Shown in pieces: positions 1-11,940 of a DNA stretch of 64,000 nt. The notes below the pieces were generated by a model. The model searched no databases. It worked only from the letters and a program-made list of their open reading frames with translations, and had not been told where the DNA came from. Source of the stretch: an uncultured Kiritimatiellota bacterium (GTDB lineage: Bacteria; Verrucomicrobiota; Kiritimatiellia; RFP12; DVOR01). The number at the start of each line of letters is the position of its first letter. Position 1 is the stretch's first letter. The stretch is taken from the NCBI GenBank assembly GCA_944389945.1, contig CALXOF010000007.1, positions 1 through 64,000 on the forward strand. The letters are read 5' to 3'. The position numbers and the translations under genes are program-made.

Positions 1-101
1 GGCCCCCCGGGGGGCCCCCAGAGGGCCGTCTCTTTCCACCCTTAGAAAACGTACGACCTAATTCTACACTTTCCCCAAGCCTTTTTATAACATCTTTGCG
101 T

Positions 102-130
102 TTGCCGATTGGCGCGGCAAGTGCTATACT
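102..130 (+). promoter_or_regulatory. sigma-70-type promoter of the aldolase gene
   Basis: TTGCCG (102-107) and TATACT (125-130) are separated by 17 bp, which is near consensus. They lie 37 bp upstream of the aldolase start at 168. Bases 1-16 are a perfect GC palindrome, possibly part of an upstream terminator. I see no other feature in 1-101. Confidence 0.75.
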
Positions 131-167
131 AAAGGCCATCAATCAACCTGAACCAGGAGTCAGAACG

Positions 168-1124
168 ATGATCGTTACGACGAAGGAACTCTTCAAGCAC
201 GCTTATGGCAAGTACGCCGTCGGTGCTTACAACATCAACAACATGGAGCAGTGCATGGGACTGTTCCGCGGGTGCATTGAGAGCAAGGCCCCGTTCATCA
301 TCCAGATTTCCAAGGGTGCGCGCAGCTACACCGACAAGCTGATGCTTGAGAACGTTATCCGCGCCGCCGACAAGATCTTCCCCGAGGCCGTCTTCGCGGT
401 GCACCTGGACCACGGCGATGAGGCTTCCTGCATCGACTGCATCAACTCCGGCTTCTACAGCTCCGTGATGATCGATGCCTCCTCCAAGCCCTTCGACGAG
501 AACGTCGCCATCACCAAGAAGATCGTGGACATGGCCCACGCCAAGGGTCTCGTCGTCGAGGCCGAGCTCGGCAAGCTGGGCGGCGTCGAGGAGCACGTGG
601 CGGTCGACGAAAAGGACGCCTGCCTCACCAACCCCGATGACGTCAAGCGCTTCGTCGAGGCCACCGGTTGCGACTCCCTCGCCTGCGCCATCGGCACCTC
701 CCACGGCGCCTTCAAGTTCACCGGCACCCAGGGCCTCCGTTTCGACGTCCTCGCCGACATCCAGAAGAAGGTCCCCGGCTTCCCGCTGGTCATGCACGGC
801 TCTTCCTCCGTCCCGCAGGACGAGGTCGCCCGCATCAACGCCGCCGGCGGCAAGCTCGACGGCGCCAAGGGCGTCGATGACAACCAGTTCCGCCGCGCCG
901 CCGAGCTGGGCGTCACCAAGATTAACATTGACACCGATGGCCGCCTGGTGTGGTGCCGCGTCCACCGCGAGTACTTCCGCGACCACCCCGAGAACTTCGA
1001 CCTCCGCCCGATCGGCAAGATCTTCATGGAGGAGTACGCCAAGTTCATCGCCGCCAAGAACGTCAAGCTCGGCTCCGCTGGCCAGCTGGACGACGTGCGC
1101 GCGTTCTGCAAGGCGAATGCCTAA
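168..1124 (+). CDS. fba: class II fructose-bisphosphate aldolase
   Basis: Cytoplasmic zinc-dependent aldolase that interconverts fructose-1,6-bisphosphate with DHAP and glyceraldehyde-3-phosphate. The protein has 318 residues. HLDHG near residue 79-83 carries the catalytic Asp and a zinc-binding His. Further conserved His residues lie in GTSHGAFKF and VMHGSS, followed by the NIDTD phosphate-binding region. The ATG at 168 is preceded by AGGAG (155-159) at good spacing; an upstream in-frame start at 96 lies in front of the promoter and is rejected. A strong terminator follows at 1131-1168. The neighbour is PFOR, so the pair covers lower glycolysis and pyruvate oxidation. It could favour tagatose-bisphosphate, but the motifs fit FBA well. 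Confidence 0.93.
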   Translation: MIVTTKELFKHAYGKYAVGAYNINNMEQCMGLFRGCIESKAPFIIQISKGARSYTDKLMLENVIRAADKIFPEAVFAVHLDHGDEASCIDCINSGFYSSVMIDASSKPFDENVAITKKIVDMAHAKGLVVEAELGKLGGVEEHVAVDEKDACLTNPDDVKRFVEATGCDSLACAIGTSHGAFKFTGTQGLRFDVLADIQKKVPGFPLVMHGSSSVPQDEVARINAAGGKLDGAKGVDDNQFRRAAELGVTKINIDTDGRLVWCRVHREYFRDHPENFDLRPIGKIFMEEYAKFIAAKNVKLGSAGQLDDVRAFCKANA

Positions 1125-1130
1125 GACCCT

Positions 1131-1168
1131 CGGGGGCGCCTGGAGAGACAGGCGCCCCCGAACCGTTT
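1131..1168 (+). terminator. hairpin terminator after fba
   Basis: Perfect 11-bp stem CGGGGGCGCCT/AGGCGCCCCCG with an 8-nt loop, followed by a short T-rich stretch (GTTTTC). It lies between fba and the PFOR gene and may only partly terminate, because no clear promoter separates it from the next start. Confidence 0.7.
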
Positions 1169-1190
1169 TCACACCAAGGAGAGAATCCCA

Positions 1191-4754
<3,564 letters not shown>

Positions 4755-4777
4755 GACGTCCCGGCGCGACAAGCCCA

Positions 4778-4807
4778 AAAAGCCCCGGCCCCGCCGGGGC
4801 TTTTTTA
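4778..4807 (+). terminator. rho-independent terminator after nifJ
   Basis: Stem AGCCCCGGC/GCCGGGGCT (4781-4789 and 4793-4801) with a 3-nt loop, preceded by AAAA and followed by TTTTTT. Textbook intrinsic terminator, 26 nt after the nifJ stop. Confidence 0.92.
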
Positions 4808-4994
4808 TACCCTGCGGCATCGCAGCAATCCTGTCCGGGGAAATCCTGCAGGTCTTTTCCCCGCGAAGACGCGAGTGCGCGCGAAGTCAGATGGGCTAAC
4901 GCCGATCACGCTGCGGGCTAAACGCCCGCTGATCGCTCCCTCCCGCCCATCGGCTTCGCGCCTTGCCGTCTCCACCCGTCGCCCCACAGGGGCG

Positions 4995-5028
4995 CTCCTG
5001 AATCTCCTGAATCTCCTGAATCTCCTGA
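4995..5028. repeat. tandem repeat, 9-bp unit x about 4
   Basis: Four consecutive CTCCTGAAT-like units (the last diverges after CTCCTGA). A loosely similar short tandem occurs at 12613-12650 (GACGACTAGGAC units), also inside an intergenic mosaic. Confidence 0.8.
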
Positions 5029-5111
5029 CGAGCGACGCTGTAGGACCACTGGACGGTGACCAACGCCGCTCACGCACAGCGGCTTCACCGTCGCGCGCTT
5101 GCCGCGCGCTC

Positions 5112-5160
5112 TCTGTTCTCCGTTTTCCGTTCTCTGTTCTCCGGGGCGCGTCAGCGCCCC
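5112..5160 (+). repeat. module A: C/T-rich tract plus GC hairpin
   Basis: CCGTTTTCCGTTCTCTGTTC (from 5120) leads into hairpin GGGGCGC-GTCA-GCGCCCC (5143-5160). The same architecture with different but still complementary stems occurs at 12964-13001, 15366-15407, 29856-29905 (inverted), 30090-30132 and 33981-34010 (inverted). A decayed copy lies in the trpB-trpA linker (51821-51843). Confidence 0.75.
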
Positions 5161-5510
5161 TTCCCCCAAAGCATGGCGTGCGAAGCCCGCCATGCCCCCC
5201 AGGTCCCCGGGCCGGACGTGCGCCTTGCGCGCACGCACGGCCCGCCCTCTGCGCCGTGCTATCCCCTTTGTGCCCCTTTGTGGTCCTTCGTGTTCTTTGT
5301 GATAAAATCCGGCAGACCTTCTCTGTGAGCCTCTGTGTAACCCTCTGTGTGCCTCTGTGCTCTAAAATCCAGCGTGCGGTAGCACGCCCTTAATCTGCTC
5401 AAAATCTGTGAGATACCGAAGGTCTTCCTAGCGAAGCGACGGAACATCTGCGGTTCCCCTGCGTCGTGCTAGCCTTGTCATACGCTGTGATTTCCCGAGA
5501 AACGACAGAG

Positions 5511-5601
5511 ACGCAAGGGATGGGCACGGTAGTGAGGCCCCCAGGGCCGAACGGTGAAGTGCCCAGGCCCTTGCGTTCCTTTTGTGTCTTCGTGGAGAAA
5601 C
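5511..5601 (+). repeat. module E copy 1: ~90-nt structured repeat
   Basis: Outer arms ACGCAAGGGATGGGCA (5511-5526) and TGCCCAGGCCCTTGCGT (5560-5576) enclose an inner hairpin GGCCC-CCA-GGGCC (5536-5548) and the conserved strand CGAACGGTGAAG. The tail reads CTTCGTGG. Other copies: 8413-8500, 12482-12590 (inverted), 15650-15739. The copies vary in compensating ways (see findings). Confidence 0.8.
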
Positions 5602-5647
5602 GAAGCGCCCCCCGAATATGCTAGAATACGCCACAAAGGAGTTCATG

Positions 5648-6646
5648 ATGGCTTTGCAGATTCCGCAGATTGTAGACTTGGCGAGCGCCTTTTATGGCTC
5701 AGCGGTCCTCTTCGCCGCCCTAGAGTTGGATGCCTTCACGGCCATCCAAGAGACGGCGGATCCGAGCATCGAAGCATTGTCAGCGAAACTGGGTGTGGAC
5801 ACCCGCGGACTGCGCCTGCTCCTGGACGGTGCCGTTGCGGTCGGCCTCTTGGAAAAGCACGAGGGCCGCTACGCCCTGACACCCGCCACGGCCGCAACCC
5901 TGGTGCGCGGTGCCCCGCACGATCTGACCAAGGCCATCGCCTACAACTGGGACGTCTATCCCGCATGGGGCCGCTTGACGCAATTGGTCCGCACGGGGCG
6001 TCCCGTCGAGGCACCCGCCCTGCACCTAGGGTCGGACGCCGAGCGCACACGGCGTTTCGCGTTGGCCATGCACGGTCGGGCCTTGGGCATCGGCCGCGCC
6101 ATCGTCCCCCAACTGCACCTTCCAAAAGGCGCGCGCGTCCTTGACCTGGCCGGTGGCCCCGGAACCTACGCCCTGCTCATGGCGCAACAAGCCCCCACCC
6201 TCACCTGCGACACGGTGGATCTTCCCGCCATCGCCGAGGTCGCCAAGGAAATCACCGCGCCCTACGCAGACCGAGTCCACTGCCACGCCGGCGACTACCA
6301 CCGCGACACCTGGGCCCCCGCCGCCTACGATGTCGTCACCCTCTTCGGTTGCCTCCACCAGGAATCCCCGGAAAGTATCGTCGACATCCTGCGCCGCGCC
6401 ACGGACGCCCTCCGCCCCGGCGGCACGCTCTACGTCCTCGACCTCATGACGGGCCCCGACCACACCACGCCCCCCTTCTCCGCCCTCTTCGCCCTCAACA
6501 TGGCCCTCACCACCGAGAACGGCTGGGTCTTCTCCGACGAGGAACTGCGCGACTGGATGACCCAGGCCGGCCTCACCGACTTCTCCTGCGCCCCGGTCCC
6601 ACCGCCTATGCCGCATTGCCTAGCCCGCGCCGAGAAGCCCATTTGA
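5648..6646 (+). CDS. SAM-dependent O-methyltransferase (dimerising winged-helix type)
   Basis: 332-residue protein resembling hydroxyneurosporene/plant-type O-methyltransferases. An N-terminal winged-helix dimerisation region (residues 1-85) precedes a Rossmann methyltransferase domain with the SAM loop VLDLAGGPGTYA (about 164-175) and the acidic strand TCDTVDLP. AAAGGAG (5635-5641) sets the start at the second of two tandem ATGs (5645/5648). Repeat module E ends about 45 bp upstream, so regulation may involve it. The substrate cannot be told from the sequence. No biosynthetic neighbours are present. Its stop codon overlaps the -35 of the next gene's promoter. Confidence 0.8.
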   Translation: MALQIPQIVDLASAFYGSAVLFAALELDAFTAIQETADPSIEALSAKLGVDTRGLRLLLDGAVAVGLLEKHEGRYALTPATAATLVRGAPHDLTKAIAYNWDVYPAWGRLTQLVRTGRPVEAPALHLGSDAERTRRFALAMHGRALGIGRAIVPQLHLPKGARVLDLAGGPGTYALLMAQQAPTLTCDTVDLPAIAEVAKEITAPYADRVHCHAGDYHRDTWAPAAYDVVTLFGCLHQESPESIVDILRRATDALRPGGTLYVLDLMTGPDHTTPPFSALFALNMALTTENGWVFSDEELRDWMTQAGLTDFSCAPVPPPMPHCLARAEKPI

Positions 6647-6672
6647 CGTAGCGGTCTGAAGTTCGGTATAAT
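6643..6672 (+). promoter_or_regulatory. strong sigma-70-type promoter
   Basis: TTGACG (6643-6648), 18-bp spacer, TATAAT (6667-6672). The -35 overlaps the stop codon of the methyltransferase gene. It drives the zinc-ribbon/PTS gene at 6722. Confidence 0.8.
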
Positions 6673-6721
6673 TGACGGCGTGACGGCAAGGACTAGTCCG
6701 AGCCCTATTTTTGGAGCATCC

Positions 6722-7555
6722 ATGAAAAGCATCGTGAATCAGCTTTGCCAGCTCCAGGACCTCATCCTGGTGCGCGATGAACATCGGGCCACGGGCGACG
6801 GCGCCCACCTTGCCCGACTCAATGAATCCATCGATTCCATGATTGAGGCCTTGCCCTCAAACGTCAAATCCTTCTTCCAGCGTCTCTACAACCGCGACCA
6901 CGTGATGATGGCGCCCGTGCACAATGGCTGTTGCGCCGTCTGCGGCATGCGCTTGCCCATCAGCCAAATCCAGGCCGTGCGCCAGTGCAAGACCCTACAG
7001 ATGTGCCCCGGCTGCGCGCGCATCCTCTTCGAGGAGCTCGATGCACCCCAGTGGGTCGGCGCCGCCCCCACGCGTGCAGAGCCCCGCAAGAGCGGCATCT
7101 CGCGTTTCTCTGCCGAGTCCCTCATGGTGCCGGACCTTGTCGCAGGCTCCGCGGCCGACGCCATCGAGGTCCTTGCCGGCAAGATGGAGTCCGGCGGCTT
7201 CATCTCCCACGCCGACAAGCTCATCACCTCGGCACTCGAGCGCGAATCCATCCTCAGCACCGCCATGGAGCACGGCCTGGCCTTCCCGCACGTCCGTGGC
7301 GTGGAGGGTGGATCGCTCACCATGTCCTGCGGCGTCAGCAAGGAACCCTTCAAGTGGGACGCCGCCGGTACCCCGGTCAACATCGTCTTCCTCATCACCA
7401 TCCCGGCCGCCGTCAGTGCCTTCTATATGCGCCTCATCGCCGGCCTCACCGAGGCCTTCCTCAAGGAGCCCAACCGCGAGGCCCTGCTCGCCGCCGAGAC
7501 CCCGAACGCCCTCTGGAAGGCCCTCACCAAGGCCACCCGCTACACCATCAAGTGA
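6722..7555 (+). CDS. zinc-ribbon protein fused to a PTS EIIA (fructose/Ntr-type) domain
   Basis: 277 residues. An N-terminal helical segment (1-60) and a four-cysteine zinc ribbon (C71-x2-C74 and C95-x2-C98) are joined to a PTS EIIA type-2 domain (about 135-275). His190 in LAFPHVRG is the likely phosphoryl-accepting residue. The C-terminal half resembles PtsN/FruA IIA. No EIIB or EIIC is present, so a regulatory (Ntr-like) role is more likely than sugar uptake. The start at 6722 has GGAG 6 nt upstream. The next gene starts 3 nt after the stop, indicating co-transcription. The fusion of a C4 zinc ribbon with EIIA is the odd feature. Confidence 0.75.
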   Translation: MKSIVNQLCQLQDLILVRDEHRATGDGAHLARLNESIDSMIEALPSNVKSFFQRLYNRDHVMMAPVHNGCCAVCGMRLPISQIQAVRQCKTLQMCPGCARILFEELDAPQWVGAAPTRAEPRKSGISRFSAESLMVPDLVAGSAADAIEVLAGKMESGGFISHADKLITSALERESILSTAMEHGLAFPHVRGVEGGSLTMSCGVSKEPFKWDAAGTPVNIVFLITIPAAVSAFYMRLIAGLTEAFLKEPNREALLAAETPNALWKALTKATRYTIK

Positions 7556-7558
7556 CCC

Positions 7559-8230
7559 ATGCCCACCCTGACCACCTCGCTCAACCGTGAGTACGCGGTC
7601 CGCTTCCTTGGCGTGGCCGCACTCTTGATAGCCTTCGCCGGCTGGTTCCTCTACGATGGCCTTATCGGCTATCCCAACGAAAACGCCCGCGTGGCCCCCA
7701 TCGCGGAACGCCTCGCCGCGGAGGAACGCACCGCCGCCGAGTGGATGAATGCCCAGCAGACCGGTGTCGCTCCCCTCGTCGAAGCCTTCCAGCAGGACGG
7801 TGTGAAGCCCCCCGCGAAGATTACCGACACCTTCAACTCGTGGATCTCTATCAACGACCCCGAGAAAGACAGCGTCGAGGCCGCGCAGAAGGTCCTCCTC
7901 ACCCCACCCCACAGTGAGGACAGCATCACCACCCAGTTCATCAGCGCCGCCATCTCCGCCCTCGCCGGCCTGGTGCTGATCTTCCTTGTCCTCCTGCGTT
8001 GGAAGACCCGCATCTCCTTGGACGGAGAGGCCCTCACCGTCACCACCTTCGGCCACACCGCCCGCCACGCCCTCGCCGACCTTAAATCCGTCGACGACTC
8101 CCAATGGGAAAAACGCGGTATCCTCCGCCTCTCCTTCGCCTCCTGTGTCGTCACCCTCGATGCCTGGCACCACGCCGGCGTCCGCCCCCTTGCCGAACGT
8201 CTCCTCCCCAAAAAGCCCGACCAAGCCTGA
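7559..8230 (+). CDS. unknown two-pass membrane protein
   Basis: 223 residues, no family recognised. A hydrophobic segment at about 16-34 (VRFLGVAALLIAFAGWFLY) and a second at about 126-146 (ISAALSALAGLVLIFLVLL-like) flank a 90-residue, probably periplasmic, hydrophilic loop. The C-terminal ~75 residues look like a small beta-rich cytoplasmic domain (WKTRISLDGEALTVTTFG), PH-like in appearance. It follows the zinc-ribbon/EIIA gene by 3 nt and probably shares its promoter. The function is unknown; the pairing hints at signalling coupled to phosphotransfer. Confidence 0.7.
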   Translation: MPTLTTSLNREYAVRFLGVAALLIAFAGWFLYDGLIGYPNENARVAPIAERLAAEERTAAEWMNAQQTGVAPLVEAFQQDGVKPPAKITDTFNSWISINDPEKDSVEAAQKVLLTPPHSEDSITTQFISAAISALAGLVLIFLVLLRWKTRISLDGEALTVTTFGHTARHALADLKSVDDSQWEKRGILRLSFASCVVTLDAWHHAGVRPLAERLLPKKPDQA

Positions 8231-8300
8231 CGAGCGATTTTCCACGAAGACACGAGGGGCGCGGATGCGCCCCTCGTCCCCTTTGTAATTTCTACTCATT

Positions 8301-8500
8301 CTGGCAGTCCTGGCGGCGGTAGCCGACCCCAAATCTGCCTAAATCTGCGACATCTGCGGTTCCTACACTGGCCGTCTTACCACCGCCTGTACGGCTCCAA
8401 GAAACGACAGAAACGCGAGGGATGGGCACGGTAATGAGGCGCAACGCGCCGAACGGTGAAGAGCCTAGGCCCTCGCGTTCCTTTGTGTTTTCGTGGAAAC
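8301..8500. repeat. module B and module E copies between converging genes
   Basis: 8301-8365 is a degraded module B (CTGGCAGTCCTG, GGTAGCC, repeated ATCTGC words). 8413-8500 is module E copy 2: outer arms ACGCGAGGG (8413-8421) and CCCTCGCGT (8470-8478), inner hairpin GGCGC-AAC-GCGCC (8438-8450), conserved CGAACGGTGAAG. Relative to copy 1 the outer stem changed on both strands (A-T to G-C). It ends 8 bp before the PFK stop codon. Confidence 0.75.
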
Positions 8501-8508
8501 CGAAGCGC

Positions 8509-9708
8509 TCAGAGGCGATGACCACGGAGGGCGTTGAAGCGGGCGGTCACGGGCAGAGGGCCGACGAGCGGACGGGCATAGTCCAGGAAGAGCCCGGTCA
8601 CATTGTTGCCCTCGGCATTGATGTAGCTGTCCGGGAGCGAGCGCGTGTTGCGCGCCACGGCGGAGAGCGGCGCAATGGCATAGTCGACCTGATAGGTGAC
8701 ACCGGGCAGACGCGTGAGCGTGACCGTACCATTGGCATATTTGCCGCCGACGGCCGCGGTAACGGCGTACGATCCGGCCAGACGCGCCTCATTGGCATCG
8801 GTCTCGGAGACACACCCCACAAAGCACCGCTGAATGAAGCCAAAGGTATCGGCGCGCACACGAGAGACGTTGAGACGCTGCCGGATGACGGCGGCAAGCT
8901 GCTCGCCGAGCGCACCGGAGGTGAGCTGACGGTTGCCGTGGGCGTCGACCTCGGTGGAGAAGGCCTCCGCGATGGGCCGGCCATCCTCGCCGCAGATACC
9001 CTCGGAGACCGCGACCACACACCGCCCATAACGCGTCATGCACTCGGAGACATCGGCGACGAAGCGATCGACGGTGAAGGGACGCTCCGGGAAATAGAGC
9101 AGGTGCGGACCGTCATCGGGGTCCTGACGGGCAAGCGCCGCGGCAGCGGTGAGGAAGCCCGCGTTGCGCCCCATGATGACGTCAATCTTCACGCCGCCAA
9201 GAGCCCGGTTGTCCAGGTCATCGCCGCGCACGGCGCAGGCGACAAAGCGCGCCGCAGAGCCATAGCCCGGGGTGTGGTCGTTGCAAAGCAGATCGTTGTC
9301 GATGGTCTTAGGAATGTGGAAGCACCGCAGGTCATAGCCCTGACGCTCGGCCTCCTCCGCGATGATGTTGGCGGTCTCGGCGGAGTCGTTGCCGCCAATA
9401 TAGAAGAAGTAACGCACGTTGCGCCGCGCGAGCACCTCAAAGATGGCCTTGCAGTCGTCCGGCGTCGGCTTGCGGCGCACGGAGCCCAGCGCGGAGCTGG
9501 GCGTCTGCGCCACGCGCAGGAGCACCTCCTCGGGTTCCGCGCGCAGGTCGATGAAGGCCTCGTCCAAAATCCCCTGAATGCCATGGAGGGCCCCATAGAT
9601 CTCGACAATCTTCGTGGAAGCCTTGGCGGCCAGCACAGCGCCGACCAAGCTCTGATTGATGACCATCGAAGGACCGCCGCTCTGGGCGATAAGCATGTTG
9701 CCGGTCAT
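8509..9708 (-). CDS. pfp: 6-phosphofructokinase, pyrophosphate-dependent type
   Basis: 399-residue PFK-family protein that phosphorylates fructose-6-phosphate. The phosphoryl-donor signature is IGGNDSAET, with Asp where ATP-PFKs have Gly (Gly104 of the E. coli enzyme). PKTIDNDL has Lys where ATP enzymes have Gly (position 124). Both changes are diagnostic of PPi use. The substrate region MGRNAGFLT is also present. The start at 9708 (MTGNMLIAQSGG) follows GGAGG at 9716-9720; in-frame sequence further upstream is read-through of the neighbouring gene. The PPi link makes glycolysis energy-saving, consistent with PFOR in the same window. Confidence 0.9.
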   Translation of the reverse strand: MTGNMLIAQSGGPSMVINQSLVGAVLAAKASTKIVEIYGALHGIQGILDEAFIDLRAEPEEVLLRVAQTPSSALGSVRRKPTPDDCKAIFEVLARRNVRYFFYIGGNDSAETANIIAEEAERQGYDLRCFHIPKTIDNDLLCNDHTPGYGSAARFVACAVRGDDLDNRALGGVKIDVIMGRNAGFLTAAAALARQDPDDGPHLLYFPERPFTVDRFVADVSECMTRYGRCVVAVSEGICGEDGRPIAEAFSTEVDAHGNRQLTSGALGEQLAAVIRQRLNVSRVRADTFGFIQRCFVGCVSETDANEARLAGSYAVTAAVGGKYANGTVTLTRLPGVTYQVDYAIAPLSAVARNTRSLPDSYINAEGNNVTGLFLDYARPLVGPLPVTARFNALRGHRL

Positions 9709-9720
9709 GGGAAAACCTCC

Positions 9721-9752
9721 AAAAGCAAAGGCCCGCCGGGACACGGCGGGCC
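9721..9752 (-). terminator. terminator between dapL and pfp
   Basis: Stem GGCCCGCCG/CGGCGGGCC (9730-9738 and 9744-9752) with a 5-nt loop. On the minus strand it is followed by TTTGCTTTT. It should end most dapL transcripts just before the pfp ribosome-binding site. Confidence 0.75.
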
Positions 9753-9764
9753 CGGTGGACACAG

Positions 9765-10994
9765 TTAGCGAATGGCCTTGGCGATGCGGGCCATGGCCTC
9801 CTCGACCTTGGCGCGGTCGTTGAAGGCGGAGATGCGGATGTAACCCTCGCCGCACTTGCCAAAGCCGGCGCCCGGCGTGGTGACGACCTGCGCCTCGTGC
9901 AAGAGACGGTCGAAGAAGGCCCAGGAGTCGCCCTTGACGTTGACCCAAACGTACGGCGAGTTGTCGCCGCCCACGCAGTCAAGCCCGAGGGCCTGGATGC
10001 CGGCGCGGATGAGCTTGGCGTTGCCGAGGTAGTAATCGACCTGCTGGGTCGTCTCGCAAACGCCGTCCTGCGAGTAGACCGCCTCGGCGGCGCGCTGCAC
10101 GGGATAGGAGACGCCGTTGAACTTCGTGGTGTGGCGGCGGTTCCACATCTGGTGGAGCGGCACGGCCGTGCCGTCCTTGGCGTAGGCCACCAGCCCCTGC
10201 GGGACGACCGTGAAGGCGCAACGCACACCGGTGAAGCCGGCCTTCTTGGAGAAGGAGCGGAACTCGATGGCGCAGTCACGCGCACCGGGAATCTCGTAGA
10301 TGGAGTGCGGGATCGCAGGGTCGCGGATAAAGGCCTCATAGGCCGCGTCAAAGAGGATGAGCGCCTTGTTGGCACGGGCGTAGTCGACCCAGGCCTGGAG
10401 CTGCTCGCGGGTGGCGACGGCGCCCGTGGGGTTGTTCGGGAAGCAGAGGTAAATCAGGTCGAGCGGCTCACCGGCGGGCGGCGCGGGGACGAACCCATTG
10501 GCGGCGGAACCCTCCAGATAGACGAGCCCCTGGTAGCGGCCATCGACGGCGGCGCCCGTGCGCCCGGCCATCACGTTGGTGTCCACATAGACGGGATAGA
10601 CTGGATCAGGGATACCGATGCGCATCCCCTCGTTGGCGAAGAGCTCCTGGATGTTCGCGCAGTCGCACTTGGAGCCGTCGCTGACGAAGATTTCCGAGGC
10701 CTGGATGTCGCACCCGCGGGCCTGATAGTCGTTCTTGGCGATGGCCTCGCGCAGGAAGTCATAGCCCTGCTCCGGGCCGTAGCCGCGGAAGGTCGCCTCG
10801 TGCCCGAGTTCATCGACGGCGCGGTGCATGGCCTCCAGGCAGGCCGGCGCGAGCGGGAGCGTCACATCGCCGATGCCCAGGCGGATGACGGCGGCCTGCG
10901 GGTTCGCCTCTTGATAGGCGCGCACGCGCTTGGCGATTTCAGAAAAGAGGTAAGAAGCCTGAAGCTTCCCGAAGTTCTCGTTGACAAGAATCAT
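9765..10994 (-). CDS. dapL: LL-diaminopimelate aminotransferase
   Basis: 409-residue class I/II PLP aminotransferase. It converts tetrahydrodipicolinate directly to LL-diaminopimelate for lysine and peptidoglycan synthesis. Family hallmarks: the N-terminal [67 protein letters not shown], and the PLP-lysine motif [10 protein letters not shown]. The ATG at 10994 has GGAAG (11001-11005); a TTG two codons earlier is less likely. It overlaps the end of the acyltransferase gene within a few bases, so the two are translationally coupled. DapL is typical of Chlamydiae/PVC bacteria, plants and some anaerobes. Confidence 0.95.
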   Translation of the reverse strand: MILVNENFGKLQASYLFSEIAKRVRAYQEANPQAAVIRLGIGDVTLPLAPACLEAMHRAVDELGHEATFRGYGPEQGYDFLREAIAKNDYQARGCDIQASEIFVSDGSKCDCANIQELFANEGMRIGIPDPVYPVYVDTNVMAGRTGAAVDGRYQGLVYLEGSAANGFVPAPPAGEPLDLIYLCFPNNPTGAVATREQLQAWVDYARANKALILFDAAYEAFIRDPAIPHSIYEIPGARDCAIEFRSFSKKAGFTGVRCAFTVVPQGLVAYAKDGTAVPLHQMWNRRHTTKFNGVSYPVQRAAEAVYSQDGVCETTQQVDYYLGNAKLIRAGIQALGLDCVGGDNSPYVWVNVKGDSWAFFDRLLHEAQVVTTPGAGFGKCGEGYIRISAFNDRAKVEEAMARIAKAIR

Positions 10995-10996
10995 GA

Positions 10997-11935
10997 TCAA
11001 CTTCCGTGTTTATGTCTGGTTTGCGTGTAAAGGGGGGTCAGAATCCAGCGGCGGTTGAACCAGAACCACTGCTCCGGTTGCTCGCGGATCTTCTCTTCAA
11101 AGAGGTCCCACACCTGCTGCGTGATACGCACGGCATCGGCGTCCGCATCGGCCTCCAAGTCCGGGAAGATGGGCTCGCCCAGGTGCAGACGGTGGTGATC
11201 CGCGTCCAACCGCTCCATAAAAAAAGGCACAATCGGCACGTTCGCCATGCGCGCGAACTTCGACACGCCCTTGCCCAACTGCACGTCCGGCTTGCCGAAG
11301 ACCGTCACCGGGACGGCGGGCTTGTTGTGGCGGACGTCCGGCAGGATGGCGAAGGCGCCCCCACCCTTCAGGTGGTGGACGATGCGCACAAAGGCCGACG
11401 TGTGCCGCCGGTCCAGCGCCTCAAAGTTCTCCAACCGGTTCCGCTGCATCCACGCTTCGACGTACGGGTTGTTCTGCGCCCGCGCCAACGCCATGAGCGG
11501 GATGCCGAAGCGTGAGCACGCCACACCGGCCAGGTCCCAGTTGCCCATGTGCGGCAGGGCGATGACCGCGCCGCCGTATTTGTCGATGATGGCCCGCAAC
11601 TTTGCCCGGGCCTTGTCCGTCCCTTCCAGGTGCGTTTGCAGATAGTCCAAGTCCATCCGCCCCGCATGGAAGAGCTCCACGAAGTTCATCATCAGGTTCC
11701 ACACGGACCGCCGCGCGATGAAGCGGATACGGCCGATGGGCGTCTCCTGCCCAAAGACCTCCCGCACGCGGCTGACCGTCTCTGACTTCAACGGCCAGAA
11801 GAGCCCGAAAACAACGTAAAGCACACCCCGTAACGCGCCCCCCACCCAACGGATGGGGAACGCGGTCACGAGCGCTTGGACACTGCGGAGGGTGGCATAT
11901 TCCACCCAATTGCGGAAAGGCGTTCGGGACTTCAT
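10997..11935 (-). CDS. lipid A biosynthesis (LpxL/HtrB-like) acyltransferase
   Basis: About 312 residues, the usual length of the family. It transfers acyl chains to lipid A precursors at the inner membrane. The acyltransferase catalytic motif H-x4-D appears as HMGNWD, followed by [10 protein letters not shown] and a C-terminal [11 protein letters not shown] signature typical of LpxL. An N-terminal hydrophobic stretch ([13 protein letters not shown]) would anchor it. The start could be ATG 11935 or GTG 11944, which overlaps the upstream stop. It sits between the zinc-ribbon coiled-coil gene and dapL in one minus-strand operon. It supports an outer membrane containing LPS. Confidence 0.85.
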   Translation of the reverse strand: MKSRTPFRNWVEYATLRSVQALVTAFPIRWVGGALRGVLYVVFGLFWPLKSETVSRVREVFGQETPIGRIRFIARRSVWNLMMNFVELFHAGRMDLDYLQTHLEGTDKARAKLRAIIDKYGGAVIALPHMGNWDLAGVACSRFGIPLMALARAQNNPYVEAWMQRNRLENFEALDRRHTSAFVRIVHHLKGGGAFAILPDVRHNKPAVPVTVFGKPDVQLGKGVSKFARMANVPIVPFFMERLDADHHRLHLGEPIFPDLEADADADAVRITQQVWDLFEEKIREQPEQWFWFNRRWILTPLYTQTRHKHGS

Positions 11936-11940
11936 GCGCC

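Larger units (their letters stand above)
4808..5647. other. gene-free 0.84-kb mosaic of intergenic repeat modules
   Basis: No convincing gene. It contains: a module also found at 34150-34250 (CGCGAAGAC...CGGGCTA.ACGCCCGCTGATCGC); four copies of a 9-bp unit CTCCTGAAT (4995-5028); a C/T-rich tract plus hairpin GGGGCGC-GTCA-GCGCCCC (5112-5160); hairpin GCGTGC-GGTA-GCACGC (5372-5387); and a ~90-nt structured element (5511-5601). Each of these classes recurs elsewhere in the window. Open frames here translate the repeats and are not genes. Confidence 0.7.

Noticed and set aside
4875-5600. Several open frames of 60-170 codons in the repeat mosaic
   Set aside because: They translate repeated modules; the same peptide words (FRSLFSVLRG and similar) recur wherever module A occurs.
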